A stretch of 41,894 nucleotides of DNA from Acidobacteriota bacterium (GTDB lineage: Bacteria > Acidobacteriota > Terriglobia > Acidiferrales > UBA7541), in assembly GCA_003154775.1 (NCBI GenBank), contig PMES01000024.1, forward strand, positions 1-41,894. Direction: 5' to 3'. Shown one piece after another: positions 22,749 through 31,357 of the stretch. A program made the translations under genes and the position numbers. How positions within the stretch are numbered: the stretch's first letter is position 1; each line of letters begins with the position of its first letter. The notes beneath the pieces are model-generated. The model was not told where the DNA came from. It saw only the letters and a program-made list of their open reading frames with translations, and made no database searches.

Positions 22749-24757
22749 AAAAGAACCCCAACATCTCCGTTCGTCTCGGCTTCTTCGATTTCGTTCCACA
22801 AGAAGACCGATGCTTGAAGTTTGCTTCGAAGTATCATCCAGCGCTCTCCGACTTGACGAAGCTCTTCCGCGAATCCGGCATTGAGACCCTCCTGGATCAC
22901 TCACGCCTTCTGGTTCTGTCAGAACTAGTCGAACTCGCCTCCTCCGAGACCCACGGTGATCTTATCGAATTGGGTGTATACAAAGGTGGTAGCGCGGCGG
23001 TGGCCGGTTGGAAGCTCCGCAGGGCCCACCGCGAACGCACCGTTCATCTGTGCGACACCTTCGCGGGCATGTCGGACACGCTCGACTGGGAATTCCACGA
23101 AAAAGGTGACTTCGCCGACACCTCTCTCGAAGCCGTCGCCGCAAGGCTCGCCGGCGTTCTCCCGGCCTTCCCTTTCCGCTTCCATCGCGGGCTCTTTTCC
23201 GAAACCTTGCCCACGCTGGTCGATCAGCGCTTCTGCTTCGCCCACGTGGACGCGGACCTGTACCAAAGTGTCCGCGAAGCCTGCGAATTCGTCTATCCTC
23301 GGATTGCCAAGGGCGGAATAATTCTGTTCGACGACTACGGCGCTTCCACCTGTCCTGGGGCGAAAAAGGCTATCGACGAATTCTTCTCCGATAAGCTCGA
23401 AAAACCCACGCATGTCTCGAGTGTGGCCTACGCCGTACGCATCGGTAGCCCGTCGACCGATTTTCATCGGATTGTTAGGAGTAGAACACTGGGAAAGGGT
23501 TTGCTTAGAGCGGCGCTCCTGGCGCCCCGCCGGGTTGCCGGGCAGGCATTGCGCTACGTCACGGAGCGATTGGCGTCTCCGAAAGCCACAAAGATCCTGG
23601 CCATGCCGTTACTCCCGCGGAGTTCGCGCAGCACGAAGTTGGAGCCGGGCGTAGCGGACGCGCGAAGTATTCTCGTGGTGCGCTTGGACACTATCGGTGA
23701 TCTGGTCTTGATGAGTCCTTTTTTGAGGGAGTTGCGACGGTCGAGTCCGAGCGCATGGATTACACTGGTTATTGATCCACGCTTCGCCAATCTTGTGGAA
23801 TTATGTCCTCATGTGAATGAAGTGGTGAAGTTTGATCCGCACTATTACGGTCGCAGGGGGAGGCTCGAACTGCATCGGCGGGCACTTGCATTGGCAAGGG
23901 ACCGATTGTGGCCGCGGAAGTTTGATCTTGCTTTGCTGCCTCGTTGGGACGTCGATTACTATCACTCGGCCTTCGTTGCCTATTTTAGCCGTGCCGGGAG
24001 CCGCATTGGATACTCCGAGAGAACCCTCCCGTCAAAAGAGCAGCTTAATAGGGACTTTGACTGTCTATTCACACGAACTCTCGATGACAGAACTTCAAAA
24101 CACGAGGTCGAACGCAATCTAGCTTTTCTCCGCAATGTAGGGGGAGCCGTCATCGATGACGGTCTTGAACTCTGGCTTAGTGACGAGGACCGAGAGTCAG
24201 CCCAACACGCGCTATTGTCGCGGGGAATTGGCACGAATGATGTACTCGTCGGTATTGGTGTCGGTGCCGGGCATCCCAGACGTATATGGCCGCTCAAGCG
24301 ATTCATTGAATTCGGCCATTTTCTGAAGGACAAGTTTGGGGCACGGATCCTGATCTTTGGTGGACTTGAGGATCGAGATGAAGCGCTTCGACTGCAAGTG
24401 GAACTCGGAAATGCCGCAATTAACTTTGCTGGCGAGACAACGCTCCGTCAGACGGCCGCCTTCTTGCAACATACAAAACTAATGGTTGCGAATGACAGCG
24501 GCCCGATGCATATAGCCGCGGCAGCGGGCAGCTCCGTCGTGGAGTTATCGTGTCACCCTACTGCGGGAGATGTCCTACATGCGAATTCCCCGGCGAGGTT
24601 TCATCCTTGGAACAAAAACCATGTGGTGCTGCAGCCTCGGAAAGCCTCTGGACCTTGCACAAGATCCTGCGAGTGGCACGGCGCCCATTGTATCCTTGGC
24701 GTATCTGTTAATGCCGTCAGTGAGGCAGCGACAGCATTGCTCACGAGTGCCCACTAG
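22745..24757 (+). CDS. TylF-type O-methyltransferase fused to a GT9 (ADP-heptose:LPS heptosyltransferase-like) domain
   Basis: TTG at 22745 is preferred: it overlaps the upstream TGA (TTGA) and follows GGGAAAGA, giving about 670 residues. Residues about 1-245 match TylF/MycF/NovP methyltransferases: motif I DLIELGVYKGGSA, DTFAGM, metal-binding HVDADLYQS and ILFDDYGAS. A basic linker follows. Residues about 310-665 are a GT9 glycosyltransferase: SILVVRLDTIGDLVLMSPFL at the start, VGIGVGAGHPRRIWPLKRF, then the donor site ANDSGPMHIAAAAGSS. The fused enzyme could add a heptose-like sugar and methylate a sugar hydroxyl in one step. The GT9 half uses more A/T-ending codons than the first half, consistent with a recent join. 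Confidence 0.85.
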   Translation: MKKNPNISVRLGFFDFVPQEDRCLKFASKYHPALSDLTKLFRESGIETLLDHSRLLVLSELVELASSETHGDLIELGVYKGGSAAVAGWKLRRAHRERTVHLCDTFAGMSDTLDWEFHEKGDFADTSLEAVAARLAGVLPAFPFRFHRGLFSETLPTLVDQRFCFAHVDADLYQSVREACEFVYPRIAKGGIILFDDYGASTCPGAKKAIDEFFSDKLEKPTHVSSVAYAVRIGSPSTDFHRIVRSRTLGKGLLRAALLAPRRVAGQALRYVTERLASPKATKILAMPLLPRSSRSTKLEPGVADARSILVVRLDTIGDLVLMSPFLRELRRSSPSAWITLVIDPRFANLVELCPHVNEVVKFDPHYYGRRGRLELHRRALALARDRLWPRKFDLALLPRWDVDYYHSAFVAYFSRAGSRIGYSERTLPSKEQLNRDFDCLFTRTLDDRTSKHEVERNLAFLRNVGGAVIDDGLELWLSDEDRESAQHALLSRGIGTNDVLVGIGVGAGHPRRIWPLKRFIEFGHFLKDKFGARILIFGGLEDRDEALRLQVELGNAAINFAGETTLRQTAAFLQHTKLMVANDSGPMHIAAAAGSSVVELSCHPTAGDVLHANSPARFHPWNKNHVVLQPRKASGPCTRSCEWHGAHCILGVSVNAVSEAATALLTSAH

Positions 24758-24925
24758 TGGCCTGTACGAACCGATTGTGTACTGATATGGCGCGATGGAT
24801 CGGCATATTTCCACTTCATGGTACGGGGCGATTTGTTGTACTGAGGGATGTATCGCAAGAGCCTCCTCTTCAGATCAGAGACGGAAGTGAATACGCCTCG
24901 CGCAATGACGTGCATGCAGCGGGTT

Positions 24926-24955
24926 TGCGCAAGGAATTGCTCGAGTCCTTGCGCA
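24926..24955. repeat. Perfect inverted repeat in the gap between the fusion gene and the next glycosyltransferase
   Basis: TGCGCAAGGA (24926-24935), a 10-base loop, TCCTTGCGCA (24946-24955), a perfect 10-bp stem. No T-run follows in either direction, so it is not a classic terminator; an operator or RNA processing site is possible. The rest of the 291-base gap (24758-25048) holds no convincing gene; a 78-codon frame there has unnatural composition. Confidence 0.5.
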
Positions 24956-25048
24956 GGCGGAAATCTGTCCGGCGTCACTGGCTGGATCAATGAAGTGCGC
25001 TGACGCCGTGCGCAATCAGGGAAATACGGATTTTGAGGTGCGTGAGCG

Positions 25049-25951
25049 GTGATCACTTTCTTTTCTACACCGAAGCCCTTCGCCGGGCATATTGACGCGA
25101 TCCAGCGCAACGCGCTCCGCAGTTGGCAGCGCGTCCACCCGGATGCGGAAATCATCCTTTTCGGGGACGATGCCGGCGCCGCCGAAGTTTGCCGCGAACT
25201 GGGCATCCGCCATGTGCCGCAGGTGCGCAGGAACCCCCACGGCACGAAGTATCTTGCCGGCATTTATGACCAGGCGCAAGAACTTGCCCGGCACGAAATT
25301 CTTTGCCATGTGAATTGCGACATCCTGCTGCTCGACGATTTCGGCGCGGCTCTACCGCGCGTCGCTCGCCAATTCGATGCCTTTCTGATGGCCGGACGCC
25401 GCTGGGATGTGGATATTCGCGAGCCCCTTGATTTCAACCGCTCCGATTGGCCCGCCCAGGTCCGGGATCTTGCTCTTCGCACGAACCGCCAGCGGCCTTC
25501 CCAATGGGTAGATTATTTTGCCTTTCGCAAGGGCCTTTTCCGCGAGCGCATTCCGGAATTCGTGATTGGCCGCCCCGGTTGGGACAACTGGCTCCTCTGG
25601 TACGCGCGTTCTTCCGGAGCGGCGCTGGTTGACGCCTCCGCGGTCGTTTGTGCCGTGCACCAGAATCACGATTACGGCTATCATCCAGAGGGAGAGAAGG
25701 GCGTTTGGGAAGGCGAGGAAGCTCAGGAGAATTACAAACTCCTCGAAGGCCACCGGAAATTCGCCACGCTCGAAAATGCCACGCACCTCTTGCGAGCTGA
25801 TGGCCTTCATCGCAATTACCGTCACTGGTTCGTGCAAGCCAGGCGCCGCGCCGCCGATTCCCTCTCTCCAGCGTGGTTCCGTCTTCTCGATGTCACCCGT
25901 CCCATCCGCCAGCGGTTAGGTCTGCGCAAGAAAGGAAGCTCCTCCGTATGA
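25049..25951 (+). CDS. Predicted GT-A-fold glycosyltransferase
   Basis: GTG start at 25049 with TGAGGTG just upstream; 300 residues, no signal or membrane segment. The N-terminal half has a nucleotide-binding Rossmann-like layout ([26 protein letters not shown]). A likely metal site is [13 protein letters not shown] at about 86-98, where the N-C-D-I segment takes the DXD place. Residues [10 protein letters not shown] and [13 protein letters not shown] resemble the acceptor part of small GT-A enzymes. I do not recognise a numbered GT family. Its stop overlaps the epimerase start (ATGA), which supports a joint sugar-assembly role. Confidence 0.65.
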   Translation: MITFFSTPKPFAGHIDAIQRNALRSWQRVHPDAEIILFGDDAGAAEVCRELGIRHVPQVRRNPHGTKYLAGIYDQAQELARHEILCHVNCDILLLDDFGAALPRVARQFDAFLMAGRRWDVDIREPLDFNRSDWPAQVRDLALRTNRQRPSQWVDYFAFRKGLFRERIPEFVIGRPGWDNWLLWYARSSGAALVDASAVVCAVHQNHDYGYHPEGEKGVWEGEEAQENYKLLEGHRKFATLENATHLLRADGLHRNYRHWFVQARRRAADSLSPAWFRLLDVTRPIRQRLGLRKKGSSSV

Positions 25952-27015
25952 AGACAATTCTCGTCACCGGCTCCAGCGGCCTGATTGGCTCGGAAGCCGT
26001 CGAGCACTTTGACCGTCAGGGCCACGCGGTCCACGGCCTGGACAACAACATGCGCCGCGTTTTCTTTGGCGATCCCGGAGACACCACCTGGAACCTCGAT
26101 CGCCTTCGCCGCATTTGCAAAAACTTCACACACCACAATGCCGACATCCGCGACCGCATCGCCCTCGAGGCTCTTTTCCGTTCTCAGCGCTTCGATCTCA
26201 TCGTCCATTGCGCCGCGCAGCCTTCCCACGACAAGGCCCGCGACATCCCCATCCTCGATTTCGAGGTCAACGCCCTCGGCACCGTCAATCTTCTGGAAGC
26301 CACGCGCCTTCATTGCCCCGAAGCGGTCTTCGTTTTCATCAGCACCAACAAGGTCTATGGCGACGCTCCCAACGAACTCCCTCTCAAGGAGCTCGAAACG
26401 CGCTGGGAATACGCTCGTCCGGAGGATTATGACGGCATTGGCGAAACCTGCCGCATTGACCGCACGCTCCACTCGCTTTTCGGCGCTTCCAAAGCGGCCG
26501 CCGACCTCGTGGCCCAGGAATACGGCCGCTATTTCGGCATGAAGGTGGGCATCTTCCGCGGCGGCTGCCTGACCGGCCCTTCGCACTCCGGCGTGGAGCT
26601 CCACGGCTTCCTGTCGTATCTCGTGAAGATCGCCATCACCGGCGGCACCTACTCGGTCTTCGGCTATAAGGGCAAGCAGGTGCGCGACAACATCCACAGC
26701 CACGATGTCGTCCGCGCCATCGAAGAGTTCGCCGCCAATCCGCGCCCCGGCGAAGTCTACAACCTCGGCGGTGGCCGCGAAAACAGCGTTTCCGTCCTCG
26801 AAGCCATCTCCAAGATCGAACAAATGTCCGGCAAAAAAATGAATTGGAAGTATGTGGATCAGAACCGCATCGGCGACCACATCTGCTACATCTCCAACCT
26901 CGCCAAGTTCAAGTCCCACTACCCCAACTGGCGCATCACCGTCCCTCTCGACGAAATCCTCCGCCAGATCATCGCCAGCCAGTCCGCCAGAACAGGAGAA
27001 CCCGCCGCCAGATGA
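25948..27015 (+). CDS. CDP-paratose 2-epimerase-like extended SDR
   Basis: The ATG at 25948 overlaps the previous stop, with AGGA 12 bases before it; 355 residues. Rossmann motif GSSGLIGS (8-15), then [27 protein letters not shown], and STNKVYGD, which is diagnostic of the tyvelose (CDP-paratose 2-) epimerase group. [15 protein letters not shown] and [13 protein letters not shown] also match. The usual catalytic YxxxK reads F178-GASK182: the Tyr is replaced by Phe while Lys is kept. I recall that this Phe form occurs in many proteins annotated as CDP-paratose 2-epimerase, so it may be a functional subgroup with another substrate. It supplies a dideoxy- or related nucleotide sugar to the locus. 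Confidence 0.8.
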   Translation: MKTILVTGSSGLIGSEAVEHFDRQGHAVHGLDNNMRRVFFGDPGDTTWNLDRLRRICKNFTHHNADIRDRIALEALFRSQRFDLIVHCAAQPSHDKARDIPILDFEVNALGTVNLLEATRLHCPEAVFVFISTNKVYGDAPNELPLKELETRWEYARPEDYDGIGETCRIDRTLHSLFGASKAAADLVAQEYGRYFGMKVGIFRGGCLTGPSHSGVELHGFLSYLVKIAITGGTYSVFGYKGKQVRDNIHSHDVVRAIEEFAANPRPGEVYNLGGGRENSVSVLEAISKIEQMSGKKMNWKYVDQNRIGDHICYISNLAKFKSHYPNWRITVPLDEILRQIIASQSARTGEPAAR

Positions 27016-27215
27016 TCGTCGGTTGTAATCCTCAGTTGGACGATGGGAGCGCCACGACGCTTCAATCCTTCCGCTTTGATCAGTTGTGCTCGCGGGCCGG
27101 TGCTCTGGTAACAGATTCATTCTTGCGCTTGCATAATCATTTGGGAGAAGCTATTATTACCGTTTTTCTGAATCATTTTTTGGCTTTGCTTGTGGGATTG
27201 GTATGGAAGAGGTAA
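27012..27215 (+). CDS. Possible 67-residue protein overlapping the epimerase stop
   Basis: The ATG at 27012 overlaps the epimerase TGA as ATGA, the same coupling used throughout this operon. The product begins [13 protein letters not shown] and ends in a hydrophobic stretch, [20 protein letters not shown]. It overlaps the next small gene by 13 bases. No family is recognised and composition evidence is weak; it could be chance or a remnant. Confidence 0.3.
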   Translation: MIVGCNPQLDDGSATTLQSFRFDQLCSRAGALVTDSFLRLHNHLGEAIITVFLNHFLALLVGLVWKR

Positions 27216-27373
27216 AAGAGCCAATAATTGAAAGTTCTTGGGCTTGGCGGAGCCTTCCTTCCTGGTTCGTTGAGCTTTGGAATGTTTGGATTCTGGTCGT
27301 ATTTTTCTTGATTCGCGTACTCGGCTCGCGCGCTGCGCACTACCTCCTGAGTTGGTATCGCCACTCAAGATGA
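27203..27373 (+). CDS. 56-residue Trp-rich single-pass membrane microprotein
   Basis: ATG at 27203 preceded by GTGGGA at 6-base spacing; stop at 27371-27373 overlapping the start of the GT-C-like gene (ATGA at 27370-27373). The protein has an acidic start (MEEVKEP), six Trp residues (four in the first 26 residues, two more downstream), one membrane helix at about 27-40 (NVWILVVFFLIRVLG) and a basic end (SWYRHSR), so the C-terminus is probably inside the cell. Tight coupling suggests it is made in step with the transferase and may bind or stabilise it. No family is recognised. Evidence is position, coupling and a sensible membrane topology. Confidence 0.55.
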   Translation: MEEVKEPIIESSWAWRSLPSWFVELWNVWILVVFFLIRVLGSRAAHYLLSWYRHSR

Positions 27374-29193
27374 GACTCTCCCCAGCCATCTTCGCGAACA
27401 TCCTGCTTATTGTTGCGGCTTTCGGGGTTGGTAGCCTCTTTTCCGGGCTCATTCCTCGATCCTTCCAGAGAGCTGATCGTCTCGCGGCAATTCTTCTTGC
27501 GGGGCTCGGCTCTCTTGGCACGCTCTTTTTTCTTGTGGGCATGGTCCGCTTCTCCCGCCCTGTCGTTCTGGCAATTCTCGCTCCTGCCGCCTTGCTCGGC
27601 ATTCGGGCCTTCTTGAAAGCGGCGAAGCGACAGTCCACACCCTTTCGTCTGGCACTCTGCCCAATCATCCCAGTTCTGGTGGTAGCGATCGTCATGCTCG
27701 TAACCATGGTCGCCGGTCTGGCAGATCCCGTTGGCGACTTCATCACCTCGGATTCCATTGCTTATCACTACTTGGGTCCTCGCGTTTGGCTGCGCGACGG
27801 CGTCATTCATGTACTACCTGAGGAATGTCATGCTTCCTTCCCCGCGATTGTTGAAACTCTTTACGCCGCGCTCATGGCCACCGGCGGCCCGCGCGCTATG
27901 CCCCTCTTTGCTGTGTGGGATCTTGGACTGCTCCTTCTGGTGAGCTACGGATTCGCCTTGCGTCTGAAACTCGATTCCTCCGGCGCCTGGTGGGTCGTCG
28001 CGCTGGTCGCCACAATGCCGGCAGTTTATCGAGGATGTTATGGCGGCTATATCGACGGCATCCTGTGGTCCTTTGTGCTGCTTTCTTTTCGCCTGGCTCT
28101 CGATGCGGAAGGGCCGCAAAGCTATATTCTGTCGGGTCTCTTCTCAGGCTTGGCCATGGGCACCAAGTACCTCGGACTCATCTCCACATTGCTGATTCTT
28201 GCTTGTGCATTTCTTTTCCGCTTCCTGGGCGACAAAGAGAAAGCGTCCATCCTTCTCAAACATCTGGCGATGCTCGCGGCAGTCGCTTCCGTGATTGCTT
28301 CTCCCTGGTATCTGCGCAATTGGATCGCCCTGGGATCCCCAATTTATCCTCCTACCCCCGCCCTCAGCCACTACTTCGCAGCGAAGTATATGCCGCCGCA
28401 GTCAGTCGCCGCCGTAGCTGCCATGGTCGCCAGGGCAGGCCATGGCATGGGGCATGATTTCTTGAGCTTCTTGCTCCTGCCCTTTCGGTTGACCTTTCAT
28501 CCGGCAAACTACTTGAATGGTGCGGGGGGAATGGGGCTCACTCTCTTGATGCTTGCGCCATTCGGCATCCTGATTTGCTGGCGCGACCTTTTCGTAAAAG
28601 TGACGGTGGTTTTCATGTTCTTCTCTGCGATTGCTTGGTTTGTCATCGAACAGGATGCCCGCTTTCTCATCGAGGTTTTCGTTATTCTCGCTGCTTTCGC
28701 AGTTTGGGGCTGGCGGTTCGTGGCCCGAAAAGCCCCTAGATTCGGGCCGCTTCTGGCAGGAGTCTCCGTTGCCTGTTCCATTCTCTACGGGCTCATCATG
28801 ATTGTGCCGGCGAGAGCTCCTGACGTGCGCGCAGCGCTGTCTGTTACCTATGAACAGCAGCGCAGGTATCGGGAAATTCCCTTCCTTGAAAGTTACAACC
28901 GGCTCAATCAGGATCCCGCGGTGAGAAAAGTCCTGGTCCTTGAGCCTTTAGTCCCCACGTATTATCTGGAAAAAGACTACCTAAAACCTGTTGGTAGATT
29001 TGGCGAAGAAACACTGCCGCAGGGCACGGATCTAGGCGCAATCCTCAGCAATCTGTCCGCGCTGGGGATTACACATATCCTCGATGTGCAATACATGGGA
29101 AACGATTTCCGGCTTCCGGCGCAGCGCTCCGGCCTGATTCTTGTTCAGGAGCGCGAAGGTCAGCGTATTTACCGCGTGTCCCCCGCTCCGTAA
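27370..29193 (+). CDS. Large multi-pass membrane glycosyltransferase-like protein (GT-C fold)
   Basis: The ATG at 27370 gives 607 residues; a TTG at 27277 would place an unlikely tail before the first helix. About 12 membrane segments. After helix 3 the loop GDFITSDSIAYHYLGPRVWL carries acidic and Tyr residues where GT-C enzymes bind polyprenyl-linked sugar donors. The C-terminal 130 residues are soluble and periplasmic-like (VPARAPDVRAALSVTYEQQR to the end). It is similar in plan to GT39/GT83-type or oligosaccharyl enzymes, but I cannot name the family. It converges on the leftward gene at 29240 with 46 bases between and no clear terminator. Confidence 0.7.
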   Translation: MRLSPAIFANILLIVAAFGVGSLFSGLIPRSFQRADRLAAILLAGLGSLGTLFFLVGMVRFSRPVVLAILAPAALLGIRAFLKAAKRQSTPFRLALCPIIPVLVVAIVMLVTMVAGLADPVGDFITSDSIAYHYLGPRVWLRDGVIHVLPEECHASFPAIVETLYAALMATGGPRAMPLFAVWDLGLLLLVSYGFALRLKLDSSGAWWVVALVATMPAVYRGCYGGYIDGILWSFVLLSFRLALDAEGPQSYILSGLFSGLAMGTKYLGLISTLLILACAFLFRFLGDKEKASILLKHLAMLAAVASVIASPWYLRNWIALGSPIYPPTPALSHYFAAKYMPPQSVAAVAAMVARAGHGMGHDFLSFLLLPFRLTFHPANYLNGAGGMGLTLLMLAPFGILICWRDLFVKVTVVFMFFSAIAWFVIEQDARFLIEVFVILAAFAVWGWRFVARKAPRFGPLLAGVSVACSILYGLIMIVPARAPDVRAALSVTYEQQRRYREIPFLESYNRLNQDPAVRKVLVLEPLVPTYYLEKDYLKPVGRFGEETLPQGTDLGAILSNLSALGITHILDVQYMGNDFRLPAQRSGLILVQEREGQRIYRVSPAP

Positions 29194-29239
29194 CTAACCG
29201 CTGCAACGGTAACCGCGCCCGCCGCGCCCGCTTCTCCGA

Positions 29240-30856
29240 TTAGTGCGAAGTCTCTTCCTTCATCGTGACCAGAGAAAGCCTTCGGTACGGCTCCACCATC
29301 ACGGATCGCACCGACGAGGCCACATGGCTCAGGTGCTGCGGCAACCAGTTATAACCATCCCCGGGTTCCTCCCCATAGATGAGAAATACCCGATGCGCGG
29401 ACGTGAATCCTGCAAAGTCTCTCACCTGTAGCGGCATGTAATCGCGAAGAAGCACCACCTGCCTGTCAAACGTGTCGGTGCCCTGGTAATGAAGTTCTTT
29501 TTCTTCGTCCATTAAATAAAAAACCTGTTGGAAAAACGCTGGCGAAGCATAGTGCGCGAGCGGGGTGTAGGCCATGCCGCTGGAAACCACCACAGGCAGA
29601 TCCCCGTAACCGCTGCTTTGCACGAATTTTTCGACAGCCGTCGCGGGGGACGCCAAGCGAAGCGAATGATTGGCGCGCCAGAAATTCAATTCACGAACTC
29701 CCACGCTGCTGAACACAAACAGAGCGAACAGCGCGACGACGGGCGGCCTCGCAAGTGACAGCGCACACCCCAAGGCAATGGCGATGCCTATCACCGCCGA
29801 TAAGGCGTAGGCGTCCCTCATGCCGCCGTGCACGATCTTGACTAAACAGAAAGTGATAATCGGCAACGCCACCAGCGCCAGCAGCAGAGTTCCCTCCGCC
29901 ACATCAGCGTCACGAACTTTTCCTTCGGAGGGATTGTTCGGCCTCAGCAACAGGTACGATCCAATCACTCCCGCAACCGCCAGAGCAAACACCGCCGCTC
30001 CAAAAGCCGAGTCAGTCAGAAAGTATGCACCATAGCTCGAGGGAAGGGAGGTGGCGGTATAAGTCGCGTACCTGTAATAGTGAGCGCCGTAGTAGGCCTT
30101 GAAGTTTGCCAGCAAAGGCCAGAAAAACACCAAGGGTATGGCCCCGCAGGCCAGGGCCAGCCAGACGCCCCAACGGAACTGCCGTGTCCGGAGGAGTACA
30201 ACGGCTTCGGCCAGGCCAAAGGGTACAATCGCGAATACCGCGTAGTAGTGCAAGGCCTGCGCCAGCACCAAGCTGATTCCCAGCATCGCTGTCCAGAATC
30301 GCGATGGCAGGCGCTGGTAGCAGACCAGCGCGAACGCGATGCACGCCATGAGCATGCTGTATGGCCGTGCTTCCACCGCATATCTCTGAAACAGGATGGT
30401 TGACAGCAGCAGGAACGTACAGAGGAAGGCAATCAATTCGCCGCTGCGCTTTTTCACGAACACGAACACGCAAACCAGGGTGCAGAGGAACGCGAGAATC
30501 GCCGGCAGCCGCAGGGCGATCTCTTTGTTGTGGAAAAGGCTGCAAGCGACGCGCTCGACCACATAAAATCCCGGCGGTTGGCCATCCATGGCCCGCGCGA
30601 GGACCGCCCATAGGGCGCGCAAGGTTGGCTGGGAACTCACGGTCAAGGTGAACAGTTCGTCCATCCAAAGCGGCTTCGTCGCCGCCGCGGCCAATCCTCG
30701 CACGATAACGTAGATAACTAGAGCAACCATCAGCCCCAGAATCAGCTTCTTGGACGACGCAGGAAGCTCATGCCCCGCTGCCGCTGCGTTGTCCGCTCTA
30801 GGCGACGCGGTGAAAAACGCTTCGGTAGTGCTTCGGGCTGACCGAAATGTCCTCAT
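29240..30856 (-). CDS. GT39-like (PMT/ArnT type) membrane glycosyltransferase
   Basis: The 538-residue protein has a short cytoplasmic start and about 11 membrane helices. The first periplasmic loop, PLWMDELFTLTVSSQPTLRA, contains the Asp-Glu pair of GT39/GT83 enzymes. The following GQPPGFYVVERV matches the HPPLYY block, and EARPYSMLMACIAFAL is the usual third motif. The C-terminal 120 residues are soluble. Such enzymes use polyprenyl-phosphate sugars as donors on the outside of the cytoplasmic membrane. It is the only leftward gene between 11 and 32 kb, so it interrupts the operon. A copy of the 48-bp element lies upstream at 31012-31059 in the orientation expected of its promoter. Confidence 0.8.
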   Translation of the reverse strand: MRTFRSARSTTEAFFTASPRADNAAAAGHELPASSKKLILGLMVALVIYVIVRGLAAAATKPLWMDELFTLTVSSQPTLRALWAVLARAMDGQPPGFYVVERVACSLFHNKEIALRLPAILAFLCTLVCVFVFVKKRSGELIAFLCTFLLLSTILFQRYAVEARPYSMLMACIAFALVCYQRLPSRFWTAMLGISLVLAQALHYYAVFAIVPFGLAEAVVLLRTRQFRWGVWLALACGAIPLVFFWPLLANFKAYYGAHYYRYATYTATSLPSSYGAYFLTDSAFGAAVFALAVAGVIGSYLLLRPNNPSEGKVRDADVAEGTLLLALVALPIITFCLVKIVHGGMRDAYALSAVIGIAIALGCALSLARPPVVALFALFVFSSVGVRELNFWRANHSLRLASPATAVEKFVQSSGYGDLPVVVSSGMAYTPLAHYASPAFFQQVFYLMDEEKELHYQGTDTFDRQVVLLRDYMPLQVRDFAGFTSAHRVFLIYGEEPGDGYNWLPQHLSHVASSVRSVMVEPYRRLSLVTMKEETSH

Positions 30857-31011
30857 CTACAATCCCCCGCGTACTCCCGCGAAAAAGTTCGATTTTTCGC
30901 TGCGGCTCCGCCGTCATGCGCCTGCCCCCGCCGGGATTGGCAAAATGCGAAATGGCATTTTTGAAGGGGCATGGGACACTCCCCCATACTGCCACTTTTG
31001 CGCGCTGCCTA

Positions 31012-31059
31012 GCCATATCCTCGATCGCAAATCACAGCGCGGTGCAGCCGTCGCATGAA
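31012..31059 (-). repeat. 48-bp dispersed element, copy A (promoter-like, leftward)
   Basis: Most diverged of three copies (others at 34832 and 35206). Read leftward, it carries GCGCTG, 17 bases, TATGGC at the positions where the other copies have TTGCTG/TTGCCG and TATGGT/TATGGC. It would start RNA near 31005, about 150 bases before the GT39-like gene. The rest of 30857-31174 shows no gene that I can support. Confidence 0.5.
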
Positions 31060-31174
31060 TGCAGAGCGAACAAGAAACCTGGCACAGATGCATTGGGGTG
31101 GTAGCCGAACTATCGGCCTCGAAGACCTTCGTGGTACGCTAGGCCAGGGTTGGAATCAAGTAGGAAGAAAAGTC

Positions 31175-31357
31175 TTGTCCAATAGTCTCCGAGTATGCCT
31201 TTACTGCGGGAATCAACATGTACGTCGAAGTAAGAAAAAAGAAGCTTTCGAGAAGGTCTTTCTGGTTCCGCTCGATATCCAGTGCTGTTGATCCTTGGAC
31301 TGTGATTCCAGATATTTCGAACACTTTCGGCGGTCACCTAGCGGAGAGGCAGCATGA
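31175..31357 (+). pseudogene. Zinc-ribbon small protein, degraded third copy
   Basis: TTG at 31175 follows AGGAAG by 7 bases and opens a 61-codon frame ending at 31357, interrupted by one TGA at 31289. The first knuckle is intact (VCLYCGNQHVRRSKKK; Cys8, Cys11). The second is damaged: codon 39 is TGA where the intact copies have Arg, codon 40 is Ser where they have Cys, then LDCDSRYF with Cys43. The Cys8-to-codon-40 distance of 32 equals Cys12-to-Cys44 in both intact copies. Its end overlaps the next gene by ATGA (31354-31357), so it was once coupled to the membrane transferase. Confidence 0.65.

Noticed and set aside
24926-24955. Intrinsic terminator at the inverted repeat
   Set aside because: The stem is perfect but no T-run follows on either strand.
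24757-24993. 78-codon frame in the gap after the fusion gene
   Set aside because: No SD, no recognisable motif, composition unlike the neighbours and it contains a perfect inverted repeat; a gene is not supported.
25822-27120. 432-codon minus-strand frame opposite the epimerase
   Set aside because: The plus strand encodes a clear SDR enzyme; the antisense product has no recognisable domain and mirrors its codon positions.
31289-31291. In-frame TGA read as selenocysteine in the third zinc-ribbon copy
   Set aside because: The intact copies have Arg at this place and the neighbouring Cys is also lost, so decay is simpler. No SECIS-like hairpin was seen after it.
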